In this document: positions 11,850 through 23,849 of the stretch, in pieces
Position numbering within the stretch: the stretch's first letter is position 1
Layout of the letters: every line of letters starts with the position of its first letter
Assembly (NCBI GenBank): GCA_039090855.1
Contig: CM076996.1
Span: forward strand, 46,218,469 to 46,282,468
Source: Macrothele yani
Lineage: Eukaryota > Arthropoda > Arachnida > Araneae > Macrothelidae
DNA length: 64,000 nucleotides
Direction of reading: 5' to 3'
Program-made: the position numbers and the translations under genes
The notes under the pieces: model-generated
Databases searched by the model: none
What the model saw: the letters and a program-made list of their open reading frames with translations, nothing else
Told to the model about the DNA's origin: nothing

Positions 11850-12810
11850 GAGTAAAAATTATCACCGAGAAACTTTCAGTGGATTTTGATGGCTAATATT
11901 AGTTCAATGTACAGCTGACAGCAGTGGGCATTAGATTTATACACTTGCAGCCATATTATTGATGAACCAACATATTAGTTAATTCAATCTCATGACAAAT
12001 GTCCACTATCTTCTTTAAAGTATCCCATATGTAATGATTTAAAGTTGAAAAGTGAAGAAACTTGAATAATATGCCACACTTTTTTATTTTTATCTCTACG
12101 TCAACAGTTCTTCCAAGTTTCTGCTTTTGTAACATCAAAACAACTCGTTTTTGAGCTACTTATGAATATGAGAATTTAGTAAAAAAATACTGTTACGATC
12201 GAATTTTATGTATAGCTGCTATAGATCTGTATGTTTCTTGTACAAACACGAAACAGCGATATAGAAAAACAGATTAAGTCATACATTAAAAGTAAGTAAG
12301 AAAAGTAGTTCGCATAGGAAAAAGAAATAATAATGCAGAAACATTAGCTGGTTTGAATCAGAAAAAATAGTCTCCAGGGGTTAATTTAAAATTCAGGGCG
12401 GGATGGCGGGTTTCCAGCTGAAAAATTTAAACTCCCGCCTTACGAAATTTTAAAAATATATATATATATAAATATAAAATCTTGGGTCAGTTTTTGATTA
12501 CTCGCAAAATTTGCGCGTTAAAATCGTAAAAATACGTGTGTCAGAAACGGACCATTCAGAGTTCCGAAAATTCCAATCGAATACATCGTTCATGTCGGGA
12601 ACATAAGCAGTTTATGGACCCGAGAATCGGCTTCCATATGTAGCCGCATGAGCAGTTCATGTTGCATGTCGCGGACTGTTACGAATGAGGCATGAGATTC
12701 TTCTTCACATTCGCAGAATTCCGCTTTTTTCGCCACATTTCGGTTATACTCGATATTGATGCAAAAAAAAAATAATAATAATAATAACTGAATGTAATGT
12801 CTTATTTTCG
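11850..12810. other. AT-rich sequence leading into the satellite
   Basis: Mostly unassigned, with (TA)n near 12455-12470 and (AAT)n near 12768-12785. The stretch 12690-12765 (AGGCATGAG..GCAGAATTCCGCTTTT..GATGCAAAA) resembles 13964-14045 beyond the satellite. This suggests the array lies inside an older repeat. Confidence 0.5.
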
Positions 12811-13908
12811 GAAGATTAGTGTTTGTATGGAGGGTCGTTTTCCGTTTGGAAAACGGTATTCCGTTTTTCAGAACTTCAGTGAACGAAAGTTAAACGCAGT
12901 GAAAATTTTTCCCGCAATCGTAATTACTTTTTCTCGCGAAGTTTCCTCTGCCCAGTATTGTTATTAAATACCAATTACTGCATAAATGTTTTGGAAGATT
13001 AGTGTATGTATGGAGGGTCGTTTTCCGTGTGGAAAACGGTATTCCGTTTTTCAGAACTTCAGTGAACGAAAGTTAAACGCAGTGAAAATTTTTCCCGCAA
13101 TCGTAATTACTTTTTCTCGCGAAGTTTCCTCTGCCCAGTATTGTTATTAAATACCAATTACTGCATAAATGTTTTGGAAGATTAGTGTTTGTATGGAGGG
13201 TCGTTTTCCGTGTGGAAAACGGTATTCCGTTTTTCAGAACTTCAGTGAACGAAAGTTAAACGCAGTGAAAATTTTTCCCGCAATCGTAATTACTTTTTCT
13301 CGCGAAGTTTCCTCTGCCCAGTATTGTTATTAAATACCAATTACTGCATAAATGTTTTGGAAGATTAGTGTATGTATGGAGGGTCGTTTTCCGTGTGGAA
13401 AACGGTATTCCGTTTTTCAGAACTTCAGTGAACGAAAGTTAAACGCAGTGAAAATTTTTCCCGCAATCGTAATTACTTTTTCTCGCGAAGTTTCCTCTGC
13501 CCAGTATTGTTATTAAATACCAATTACTGCATAAATGTTTTGGAAGATTAGTGTTTGTATGGAGGGTCGTTTTCCGTTTGGAAAACGGTATTCCGTTTTT
13601 CAGAACTTCAGTGAACGAAAGTTAAACGCAGTGAAAATTTTTCCCGCAATCGTAATTACTTTTTCTCGCGAAGTTTCCTCTGCCCAGTATTGTTATTAAA
13701 TACCAATTACTGCATAAATGTTTTGGAAGATTAGTGTATGTATGGAGGGTCGTTTTCCGTGTGGAAAACGGTATTCCGTTTTTCAGAACTTCCGTAAACG
13801 AAAGTTAAATGCAGTGAAAAATTTTCCCGCAATCGTACTTTCTTTTTCTCGCGAAGTTTCTTCTGCCCAGTATTGTCATTAAATATCAATTACTGCATAA
13901 ATGTTGTA
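12811..13908. repeat. Satellite: six tandem 183-bp units
   Basis: Units start with GAAGATTAGTGT at 12811, 12994, 13177, 13360, 13543 and 13726, a constant 183-bp step. Each contains GGAGGGTCGTTTTCCG, GGAAAACGGTATTCCG (with an AACGGTATTCCGTT near-palindrome), CCCGCAATCGTAATTAC and CTCTGCCCAGTATTG. Units alternate at one position, GTGTTTG in units 1, 3 and 5 and GTGTATG in units 2, 4 and 6. The sixth unit carries more substitutions. This points to amplification as a ~366-bp dimer with a decaying edge. Confidence 0.95.
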
Positions 13909-14377
13909 TTTCAGCTTCCGATAACGGAAGTTCGACGGAGCAGAAATGTCCTTGTAAACTTTAGGCATGAGTGTTTTCCGCAGATTCCAGGAACTCTGAC
14001 TTTTGTTTGTCATCATTTGCGTCCTTCTCGAGAATGATGCAAAACTGAAGATTTTTTGGAGGGTGGGGATTTGATGTCTGTGTGTGTGGCAGTGGAAGGG
14101 GCGTTTTCCGGCTGGGGACGGAATTTCGTCTTTCAAAACTTTCGAAAACGGAAGTTAGACGAACTGCAGATATAATCTGTAATCGTAATATTTTTTTTCT
14201 CGCGATATTCCCTCTGCTCAGTATTATTGTAAACTATAATTTTGTTCGATAACTGATTGTGTTCCAGCTTGAAATTGGAGGGAAAAATTTCCGAAAACGG
14301 AAGTTGGACGGAGCGAAGATTTTTTCGTAATCGTAATTTTTTTTCCCCCGCGATGTTTCCACTGTCCTGAATTATTG
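13909..14377. repeat. Diverged edge copies of the 183-bp satellite
   Basis: Diverged monomers continue past the clean array. One (about 14098-14240) has GCGTTTTCCGG, ACGGAATTTCGT and TCGCGATATTCCCTCTGC. Another (about 14265-14375) has TTCCGAAAACGGAAGTT and CGCGATGTTTCCACTG. Spacing is no longer regular. I infer that they are older relatives of the array unit. Confidence 0.7.
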
Positions 14378-14421
14378 TTAAATGTTATTTCCCCTCCATA
14401 TGGAGGAAAAATAACATTTAA
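14378..14421. repeat. Short palindrome
   Basis: TTAAATGTTATTTCCCCTCC and GGAGGAAAAATAACATTTAA flank a central ATAT and form a ~20-bp stem with two mismatches. It sits exactly at the end of the satellite-related sequence. Confidence 0.75.
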
Positions 14422-14689
14422 CACTCACATCAGAAGAATGGTTGAATCAACCAAGTCTCAGTTATGTGAACTGTAAACATCTCATACATAGTATTCAAGA
14501 AGATTTTTTTTTATTCAGAGCTGAAGGGAAACTTGTTCAAAAATAATAAATTAGTTGATACTAAACTTGCACATCACAGTGTCCAGTAAAGCTTTATCTT
14601 TTGTGATCGAAATAGACTGCAGATTTCCTTGTGCCACAATGGAACTCTTTTTGAAGTTTAAGTGTGTAGAATCTGAATCTGTGAAGCAA

Positions 14690-14711
14690 CACACACACAC
14701 AACACACACAC
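14690..14711. repeat. (CA)n microsatellite
   Basis: A run of CA dinucleotides, interrupted once by an extra A. Confidence 0.9.
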
Positions 14712-14894
14712 GTTTTGGTACAGTTTTTCAAAAGTCAAGCAGACCAGTTTTGTTTTGTATAAATCTCAAAAATTAATGAAGATGCAGATATGGAATATTC
14801 ACTATTCAAACATAGCTGTAAAAAGCGAAGAGTATTTGTGCCAATGTCCAAAGTTTTCTAAGAGTTTTATAAGAAACCATCAGCACACATTTCC

Positions 14895-15130
14895 ATTAGT
14901 GTCAAAAGTTTCTTTTGCAAGTAAAAGTAAGTCTTGTGTTGTGTTTAACAAATGTACCATGTGAACGTGGCTTTAGCACACGAAACAGAATTCAGTCGAA
15001 ATTCAGAGATTCACTGAGCAACAAAAATCTTATGCATATTTCTGAAATTGGGCCAGATAAACCCTCAGAAATAAAACAACAGCTGATCAAAGCTTGCTAA
15101 CTGTGGCAAGGAATGAAAGACAGGCATATA
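14895..15130 (+). pseudogene. hAT-family transposase C-terminal fragment
   Basis: Two overlapping frames give the hAT dimerisation region: VSLVLCLTNVPCERGFSTRN, then IQSKFRDSLSNKNLMHISEI and a tail LWQGMKDRH. The CERGFS..N..K...R..L..KNL pattern is the hallmark of hAT C termini, including the ZNF862-like group. A frameshift near 14955 separates the N-terminal frame (14755-14964) from the hallmark frame (14915-15100). The RNase H-like core was not recognised upstream, so this is a relic of only the last ~70 residues. Confidence 0.75.
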
Positions 15131-16044
15131 TACTTCAGGCACAATTTTATGATATTAATGCACTGCAAAACGCACAACTTTAGTTTTGTAAAATGAATCA
15201 TGGTAATTTGCATTAGATTGAATGTAGTAATTTTTTTTATCTGATTCACCTGTTTATTTTAAAGATCAAGTATAGATTATATTGTTTGAAAAATTGCTAC
15301 TGTTTTCCCAGAGTCTTTTAATATTATTAAGTCACATATTCAAAACTTCCCACCTGAAATTTTCAATCTCCTCCATTTACAAACACAAGTGGGGAGACTC
15401 CCTTCCATTTCAAATTTGGATTTTAAGCTCTGGTCTCAATAAAAGTAGTTGTTAGTTTGTAAAGTTAGAAAAAAATAATGTTGATATATTGAGAAGTTTA
15501 ACGACTACGCAAGCATTTAGAAAGAAACAGATTAAGATATACATTAAAAGGTACATTTCATTGATTTAATTATGAAGAAATAAAAATACGAAGAAATAAA
15601 GAAAAGTATTTTAACTATGTATAAAAAACTGTGGCTTTGGACGGTGGAAAAAAAGGTATGACGTTAAAAATGTAACAGAAAATGCCATGAACACGTCAAT
15701 ACGTTAATAAAAAATCATGTTTTAAGATTACGTCTCAGCACAAAACTTTGAAAAACGTCTTTATGTTGGTACGTCCGTTGAAAATGCGTGAAGTCTCCTC
15801 AAAGAAAATTTAAAAAAAAAACGTTACGCAGAAGAAAAATATGTATATAAAATGGGAAATTACAAAAAAAAAAAAAAAATAAGGAATAAATTCGTTGCAA
15901 AATGATCAAGTCAAGAAAAAAATCAATCTTGGGGCTTCATGTGTCTAACAGAATCTCAAATGACATCAACTTCCCCTCCTACTCCATTCTTAATTCCTTC
16001 CATTTGTTCACAAGAAAAGCTTAGCACCTACCCAGTGGGGGAGA
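15131..16044. other. AT-rich unassigned sequence
   Basis: A-rich runs occur (15864-15879). No gene was recognised. Confidence 0.5.
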
Positions 16045-16510
16045 AAATGGCGTTGACTGACGTCATGGTGTTGCCTGCTAGCACGGCGGTTCACCCAACA
16101 TAGTGACTCACCCAAAACACGTGGCATACAAAATGACATGGTTGAACACAAAGCGAAAATGGCGGACAAAAGATTTTCGGTAAGATCACGTGGGAAAAAA
16201 ATGGTGGCGATTGACGTCATGATTGACCACATGATGCCACACCCACATTGGTAGGGCAGGTTCGTGGGAAGCTCTCCCATAGACTCCCATGTTAAACAGT
16301 GGATCGTTTCCTTTGTTACAGAATCGGTTGCACAAATAAAAGAAAAAAATGATGGTGATTAGGAAAACGTCGGAGACAAAAGAAAAATGGCGGACAAAAG
16401 ATGTTTGGTAAGACCACATGGCACACAAAATGTCATGGATGAGACAAAAGAAAAATGGTGACTCATCCCAAAACACGTGGTGCACAAAAATGGTTGCAGC
16501 TGATGTCATG
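16045..16510. promoter_or_regulatory. Repeated block with CACGTG and TGACGTCA motifs
   Basis: A loosely repeated unit (CACGTGG, then ACAAAATGG, then TGACGTCATG) occurs about five times. CACGTG (E-box core) lies at 16118-16123, 16187-16192 and 16474-16479. TGACGTCA (CRE core) lies at 16058-16065 and 16212-16219, with TGATGTCA at 16501-16508. AAAATGGCGGACAAAAGAT occurs twice (about 16156 and 16384) and resembles the YY1 core. The motifs are visible, but regulatory activity is inference. It could equally be part of an unknown dispersed repeat. AGCCGTGGACAGCCGT repeats follow at 16542-16575. Confidence 0.45.
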
Positions 16511-16619
16511 ATTAACCCCAAACACACATCTGTCTGTGCAGAGCCGTGGACGGCAAGGGACAGCCGTGGACAGCCGTATAACCCAAGTTGCAGATTGTAC
16601 ATAACTAACGAAATAAACA

Positions 16620-17300
16620 TAATTTACAGATGGGCAAAATGAAAAAACCAGTAATGTAATTTGTAAATATTACTACATAATTATACCACTGTGTCTAGAT
16701 ATGTAATAAAAAAATTTCTTTCATTTTCTTTGAAAAAAATAATTAAAAACCAAATTTCACAAAATTTTGAGACCAGCAGAAATGTCAAAAGAATCAATTT
16801 TATTTATGTGGTATAAGAAACATTAATAAAAAATGGCTGCATGAAACATTACACAAAAACATTGCATACTTAATATGATGAACAAATTTGGATATTTGAG
16901 CACTAGCATTTTAACAGTCATTTCAGTGCAAGGTAAGTGCAACCCAAAATACAAATAATGGGTTTTTTGAAGAAATTATACTGTAGGAAAACGTTTTTAA
17001 CATATATTAACTACATAAAAGCAATTTGAAGCAACAGGTGAAAAAAATGGGATGGAATGTCTGGATTTCCTGGACCCTTGCCCTTAAACACAAACCTGAT
17101 GTACAGAGCATTCAAAAAGGCTCTTTCTACTGAAACAGGTTTCTCACCCCACTCTCCCTGCACACACATGATGGTATGTCCAAAGCTAGCTTCTATACAG
17201 GTTGTTTTGAGCACTCCATAGCAACAGTTTACTGGATATAGGTAAAATTAAAATTGTGTATGAAAATCATTTCTGAATATGTTAACCACTGAGGGACAAA
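16620..17300. other. AT-rich unassigned sequence
   Basis: A 67-codon minus-strand frame (17011-17214) is the only open stretch. It matches nothing I know. Confidence 0.5.
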
Positions 17301-19855
17301 TACTGTATTTTTCGGGATATAAGACAACCCCTTATTTTTAGAGAAAAATTTAAGAAAAAATAAATAAAATGGGATATTAAAGATTTTTATTTTAGAAAAT
17401 ACTTTATATGTAAAAACAGCAGCTAATGAATCATCAAATCTTCATGATTTGTGAAATTAGCTATGTGTGATACCGCTGATGAAAACAACGGAGGAGAAAC
17501 AGCACTCAATCCATCACCCAATGGCATACTTGCGTTGCAGGAGTTGCCTGTGATGTCACACTTTTGTACAGCCAATGGCCTTCGTTATTGGTTCAGATGC
17601 TCATCCTCGCTACATGGTTGATGTGCCGAAGTAACACAGCCTTGGTCAAAGTCTGGATTCTGTGATATACAAACAATTCCTGGGAATCAGAATCGCTGTT
17701 TTTTAATCTAAGCTTTGCCGAGAACTATCTGAAATAAAAAATATCGTCAAAGAAGTGAATGGGCAAACCTCTGCACATTGTTAGTGAACAGCAAGGAAGC
17801 GAGTGACAAGACCCTAGCAAAAGATCATGAAGTGCTGCAACATGATCTATCAGGTGTGGTGGTATCTTCCATCGTAAACTGTAAATAAAAATATGTTCCT
17901 GCCAGTTAAAGTTCATGCAATTTGCACATTTCACAAACAGATTTTTCTAAAAATTATGACTCCACAGTATTTTCATTACTATGAGTGAATAAGATTTTTG
18001 CGTTTTCTCTACGATAGCTCTGCAAAAACCAAAGAACTTGCAGCTGCAATAATACAGCCAGCACTAATGTGTTTGCACCCACAGTTTGCTGGTGAATGTC
18101 TTAAGCATGTGTTGGGATGTTTCTTCCTGACATGAGGTTCTTTCCATTCTTTTTCTATCACTTTGCTTTTTAAAGGAATTGTGGTAGTCCTATGTCTGTT
18201 TCAGATCGCTACGTACATCACATGAGGTATGTGATTAAACTGTATTTTATATCATTAACTCATGGATGCACAGGTATGTACACATGCACAAATACACATG
18301 TCTAGCAGGCCCAGCTCATAAAAAAACACACATGCATACTTAACATTGGATAAAAATAGAAGTATAATATACACAAGCATTTACAATGCAATGACATTGT
18401 AGAAAAAAAGCAGAAGAATATCAGGTACTGTACCTAAATAAAACAATAGCATTTTAAACCCATTTAGCAGTCTTTACAGCAGCATATATACAGTATATAC
18501 ACTATATTGACAAAAGTCACCAGCCACCTAGAAGAGAAACACAACATAGCATTGGTGTCAACATAGCAAGGTGTCATCCACATTTGGCCTTAATGCATGC
18601 ACTGACCTTTCGAGACATGCTTTCGACAAGGTTTTGGAACACGGTGATAGGTATGCACTTCCATTCAGTACATAATGCTGCCGCTAACTATTGCTTAGTA
18701 GTAGGCCTTGGCTTCAAATTTCTTATGCGGTGCTCTAATTCATCCTATAGGTGCTCTATGGGATTAAGATCAGGGCTCTGTACTGGCCAGTCCACACACG
18801 ATACGGAATTATCGTCAAATCACACGTTAATAGTCCTTGCTTTATGGCTCGGTGCATTATCCCGCTTGTACCAACAAGGCTCAGTTCCATAGTATTACCA
18901 CAGAGTTCGTAGGGCATAATTGTCCAGAATATCGAGGTAGACATGCTGGTTAACAGGTTTGTACACGATAACCAATGGGCCGGGACCATACCATGAAAAA
19001 CATCCCCACACGAGTACACTGCCAGCTCTAAACTTGACCGTAGGAACAATACACTGTGGTAAATAGCATTACCTCGGCTGCCCCCCCCCACACACACACA
19101 GCTATCAGACTGATGGATTATGTATCTGGATTCATTAATCCATAGGAGCCATTTCCATTAACCTATGGTCCATGATAAATGTTCTTTACACCATGCTAAA
19201 TGACGAGTAGCATTCCAAGTGAAGATGAAAGGCTTATGAGCAGCCGCACGACCACTGTAACCCATGGAATGGAGTTCTCTGTGAATGGCACGTGTACATA
19301 CTCAGGTTCCAGCATTTTTACTCACCTGTACACTGAGGTCTTGTGCATTACTCCATCGATTAGCTGTAGCGACTCTCCTGAGGCTTTGACGTCCTCTATC
19401 ACTGATTTTCTTTGGTCTACCAGTATGTTTTGTGGCTTTAGGCACACCATGTGTCTTCCACTTATTCAGTACATCCAAAACAGTTGACTTGGGTATGTTT
19501 AAATGCCTCTCGGTTTCTCTTATGGACAACCCACTAATATAACCCATAACAATCTTTCCTTTCTCAAAGTCAGTTCTCTCCCGCCGCGACATTTTCACTC
19601 AAATTCACAGTGTGATGTGATCGCGGTCAGCTTCAGGCTTGTTTTTATACTGTTTGCAGCTGTACCGAGCATCTTAACAATGCAGCGGATCCGTTCATTT
19701 GCTTTTGAAGTGGCGTCCGGTGACTTTTGTCAATATAGTGTAAGTATATATTCATAGCAATTGTAATGACTTTCGGTATATGAGTATAAAACACAGGGGA
19801 TTTTGACTCCAAATTTTTTGGAAAAAAGTGTGTCTTATATTCCAAAAAATACAGT
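17301..19855. mobile_element. Inverted-repeat DNA element interrupted by a Tc1
   Basis: The left end TACTGTATTTTTCGGGATAT (17301) is matched in inverse by TATTCCAAAAAATACAGTA (about 19837-19855), including the inner ATAAGAC/GTCTTAT. TA occurs at both outer edges. Without the Tc1 at 18500-19740 the element is ~1.3 kb. No transposase was recognised, so the superfamily is left open. The interior includes the moderately GC-rich stretch 17460-17680. Confidence 0.6.
18500..19740 (-). mobile_element. Tc1-like (DD34E) element, family I, copy B
   Basis: The inverted repeats CACTATATTGACAAAAGTCA and TGACTTTTGTCAATATAGTG are flanked by TA. The transposase is on the minus strand from about 19598. It has an intact N-terminal stretch of 98 codons with the paired-like helix-turn-helix (GKIVMGYISGLSIRETERHL, then LNIPKSTV) and a GRPKK hook. 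Stops and frameshifts then break it. The second catalytic Asp is still readable in RDNAPSH near 18850. Its insertion split the element at 17301-19855. Confidence 0.9.
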
Positions 19856-19879
19856 ATTTTTAGTGGAGCATGGGTTTTA

Positions 19880-20945
19880 AGCAGGCATCAAGCATACAGA
19901 TACTGTGAATCCAAAGTTCAGAGAGAGGTTTCCAGAATCTGTTGTTCCACACTGTGATACTGAGTGGGATTTAATAATTAAATTTCATAGTACTGGTTTG
20001 GTGGTAAATGCAGCAAGAAGTGGTCAATCCAGTATTTCATTTGAGGAGAAACTTCTCAATATTTCTGAAAATATGATGGCAAGCCATTCAAAATCATTAA
20101 GGAAATAGGTACAGGAGACGGAACTCAGATTAGGTACTCCACAGACAGTTCTAAGATGAAAACTCCAGTTGTTTTTTTTCACACAGAGCATTAGCTGTGC
20201 AAGAATTAAAACCAGTGGATCATGAGAAGAGGTAGCATTATTGTGAGTGATTTCAGAATTTCATGCAAGATAAAGGAATTGAAATGCCTGATGAAACATT
20301 TTATTGAGACAAACTCCCAAAACACTTGTTTATGGAGCTCAGAAAATTCCAATGAAATTATGAAAAACCATTGCGAAATCAGAAAATTGGGGTTTGGTTA
20401 GCAACTTCAAGACCACAAATTGTGGCTCCCATTTTTTCACGGACACAATAAATACATAGCAATATTGTTCAGACATTCTGTATCCATTTAGTGCACAACT
20501 TGATGAAAATAAAATACTGAATGCTTACTTTTAACAAGATGGTGCTACAGTGCATACTGCTTGCTCTTTAATGGCACTACTTGAAGATGTTTCTGGGGAT
20601 CAGACACTTTTAAGGAGCCTTTGGTCTCCACAATCACCCAACCTTTCACCACCCAAATTTAACTTCTGGGGAGAAGCAAAAGGAGTTGTGTACAAAGACC
20701 TCCAGAAAACAACTCAGTAATTGAAAGCAGCAATATTTACGTACCCTGCTTCCATTGTACAGAGAAACTTCAAAGATGTGTTTGAAAACAAGTGCAGAAG
20801 AGCTGCATTATGTCTTCAACATACTATAAAATGTAATGTAGTCAAAATATAAAGTGGTATTAAAATAAAAATACCGGCATTCTCCATTAAATATAACCTA
20901 GCATGCTCACAATGGATGGACTTTTTGAAAGCACTGTGTATATGT
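19880..20945 (+). mobile_element. mariner-superfamily transposase relic, 5'-truncated
   Basis: An open stretch (19905-20108) begins with NPKFRERFPESVV and continues FEEKLLNISENM. Later frames give NENPLRNQK-like mid-domain words, FQQDGATVHTA-like residues near 20535-20565 (second catalytic region) and a SPNLSPPKFNFWGE stretch near 20635-20675 corresponding to the D-ending third block (SPDLTPPDF in relatives), so the last Asp appears mutated. The 3' end near 20945 (CTTTTTGAAAGCACTGTGTA) looks like a terminus. The first ~40 codons and the left terminus are missing. Confidence 0.7.
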
Positions 20946-21083
20946 ATTAACTTATTAGCATTTTGGTACTTACGTATTAAACTGAGGACCTCAGTAGAGA
21001 CCGATTTTGGCGCAGTGATCATTGTTCTGAGCTTCGTTATGGACTCGTGACATCACGTGAGAACTTCATTTGATATATCATTT

Positions 21084-21365
21084 GATTCTTTGTTTCTCGT
21101 TCTTAGTTTGTTTCACATTCTGTGTGCTTCTATCGTTAATTGCTAATGCTGTTTAATTAAGTAAGCTTTCGCCATTTAGTGGAAATATGATGAAAATTTG
21201 GGATCTACCTAACACTGAGGAACAGATTCTTTGTTTCTCATTCTTAGTTTGTTTCACAGTCTGTGTGCTTCCATCATTAATTGCTAATGCTGTTTAAGTA
21301 AGTAAGCTATTGCCATTTTGTGGAAATATGATGAAAATTTGGGATCTACCTAACACTGAGGAAGA
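21084..21365. repeat. Tandem duplication (141 bp) at the Merlin start region
   Basis: GATTCTTTGTTTCTC begins both units (21084 and 21225). Both carry the start codon and the first residues MKIWDLPNTEE. The element therefore has two copies of its promoter-proximal region. Confidence 0.85.
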
Positions 21366-22185
21366 GGCAGTGAGTTTTTTCAGAGTATAGGAATATTGCC
21401 AAGACAGCGTATATGTAAGAATGGCCATAATATGAAATTATATTTTTCATTTAAATCTTGGCAGTGTAATGTAAAAAACTGTAAGAGCAAAGTAGGTATG
21501 CGTGTTGGAAATTGGTTTGAAGGATCTCGTATACCTTTTGTAACCGCTTTAGGATTTTTTACTGTTGGTGTGAAGAGCTCACATCTATTGAGTGGTGTAA
21601 AAGGCAACTTGATATGTAAGACAAACTGTAATTGACTGGAATAACTATATGAGAGAAGTTTGTGTTGAAATTTTGGATAAAAGAAATAAGAAAAAAATTG
21701 GAGGGCCGAATATGATAGTGGAGATGGATGAAAGTTTGTTTACCAAACGAAAGAGCAACTCAGGATGAATATTCCCACATCAGTGGGATTTTGGGGAACT
21801 TTGTAGAGACAAATGAATGTTTTATAATTCAAGTTGCTGATCGAAACGCTTCGACATTAATGAATGCTATTGTTCAAAATATAAACAAAGGCAGTACAAT
21901 ATATTCGGATTCGTGGTGGGCGTATAAATCTAATGAACTTAAAGAGGCTGGTTTTCAACACTTCACTGTGAATCACAAATACAATTTTGTTGACCCCAAC
22001 AGCGGAGCACACACATAATCTATAGAAAGGTTATGGGGTCCTACTAAATGACACAACAAGAAACATCTGCACGTCATCATATCAAATTTATTTGGCGGAG
22101 TTCATGTGGCGAAGAATGACACAAAGAGATGGAAACATGTTTGAAGCCATACTTACTGCTATTGCTAATGTTTGGCCAACATCAG
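21327..22185 (+). pseudogene. Merlin transposase, frameshifted
   Basis: The protein starts MKIWDLPNTEEEAVSFFR and then shifts frame near 21388 into an ISXO2-type N-terminal zinc-binding region (CKNGH, then CNVKNCKSK) with GNWFEGSRIPF. After a further shift, VIDWNNYMREVCVEILDK is followed by the first catalytic Asp in IVEMDESLF (about 21727), the second in IYSDSWWAY (about 21908) and NHKYNFVDPNSGAHT. An in-frame TAA (about 22016-22018) sits immediately before SIERLW, which carries the catalytic Glu. All three DDE residues remain visible, but at least three frameshifts and this stop inactivate the gene. Confidence 0.85.
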
Positions 22186-22442
22186 AATAGCTGGACTGAT
22201 GCCTCAGTATGTTTCTTTTCTTTATGTTGAACTGTTTGACTTTTGTATGTGTACTTGGCATTGTTAGGCAGTAAATTTTCTTTATATTGAACTGCTTGAC
22301 TTTTGCTGTGTAATTTAGGCAGTGTATGTTTCTTTTTATATTAAACTGCTTCACTGTTGCATGTGTACTTGCTGTGGTATGATTTGCCCCAAAATCAGTT
22401 TCTGCAGAGGTCCTCGGTTTAATACGTAAGTACCAACATTTT

Positions 22443-23818
22443 TTTTCATAAAATTAGTCCTATACATTTTACAGCTTTTACAGTCTTATTCTGTAAATTT
22501 TGATTATTTTACTCTTCACCAAATAATCTTTTAATGTTTTTACTGTGGGAATACAGGCATCTTACAAATGAACATATACAGCAGACATAAGATGTAAATG
22601 ACAAAGTCCTTTAGTACTAAAAAATATTTATCAACAGCTATTGCACCCAGTGTCATATTTAACATCATTAAATTCACATAAGAAGGGTTGGAACTGGTAA
22701 CTGCCAATAGCGCAGTCCTTCCTACGATAGAGAACATATATTTTTTCCAGTGAAAACTATGGATCACTTACCAAGCACACATCCATCCTAATCCTTTATA
22801 ACAGCATAATGTACAGACATAGTGAGTGTGTTAAACATCAACATGGAAGAACAAACATAGCACACCCCACTAAAGGTTATCCAGTAAAATGGAATGTCTG
22901 CCTATAGGAAATAAAAATGAATGATTAGAAGTTTCTGAAGGTTAAAGACATAAAAGTTAAATTCAGTTTAAAAAAATATGAGAATTACATTTTTGATGAA
23001 ATAACAGCTCTTTGGAAACCCACAATGAAAGCTATAAATAAAGCTGATACAAATTTGAAATGCATGTGGCTTGATGTTTAAAGAAAGCTGTGGTATTCAG
23101 TTTCACTTCATATAATTAGGATTCTGTGTACTTACATTTTCAAGGAAACTAGTTGCTGGTTTTATAAACTGTTTATGAGAGATGGCCAAAAGAAATTAAT
23201 AAAACTTGCTGGAGTCACATTAAATGACTACACATGACAGAAGTATGAAACTGATAGACAGACTATTCAAAAGTGGACCGAAATATGACTATTGATAAAA
23301 AGATGTATGTACATATATGTTTTTCTGTTTTATTCAGCATGTACTCTAAATGTCAGTTCAGTGAACTTCTAAAACTGTTGTTTCAGTGTGAATAATTCCC
23401 CATCAATTATGAAACAGATGCAGAAGTGTTTTATCATAGGTCATGAGACTAAATTAGCTTAATGAACTGACTAATTTGAAATGTCTGTAGTATCAAACAC
23501 AAGATGTGCTTATTACAGAATACGTGAAGGAACTGACCACATATAATAATCTTGTACCAATGGGATACCATTTCCCAAAATGCATATAACTAGCTGTCTC
23601 CCATCAGTGACAACCATAGAATCATTTCACTAAGGGAGTTCAACACTAAAACTCCTCTTTTACAACTTAAGTTTGAGTCAAATGAAATAGGAACTTTTCA
23701 CTGCCTTAACCAACACATTACTATTCCACATATGGTTTCAATTCTGGTAGAAAGGGACATAAAGGTAACCCCAAAAAAGTGATGGATAGGATTATGAGTT
23801 GAGAAAAATGTATGAAAC

Positions 23819-23849
<31 letters not shown>

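Larger units (their letters stand above)
20965..22434 (+). mobile_element. Merlin (IS1016/ISXO2-like) DNA transposon
   Basis: Inverted repeats of about 50 bp start GGTACTTACGTATTAAACTG and end with the near-perfect complement. The 8-bp flanks AGCATTTT (20957-20964) and AACATTTT (22435-22442) differ at one base and fit Merlin's 8-9-bp target duplication. Inside is a decayed ISXO2-type transposase. The promoter and start region is tandemly duplicated (21084-21365). Three imperfect ~60-bp repeats lie before the right end (about 22205-22350). Confidence 0.9.

Noticed and set aside
12811..13908. 183-bp array as a possible regulatory or coding repeat
   Set aside because: No frame crosses the units. 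It behaves as a tandem satellite.
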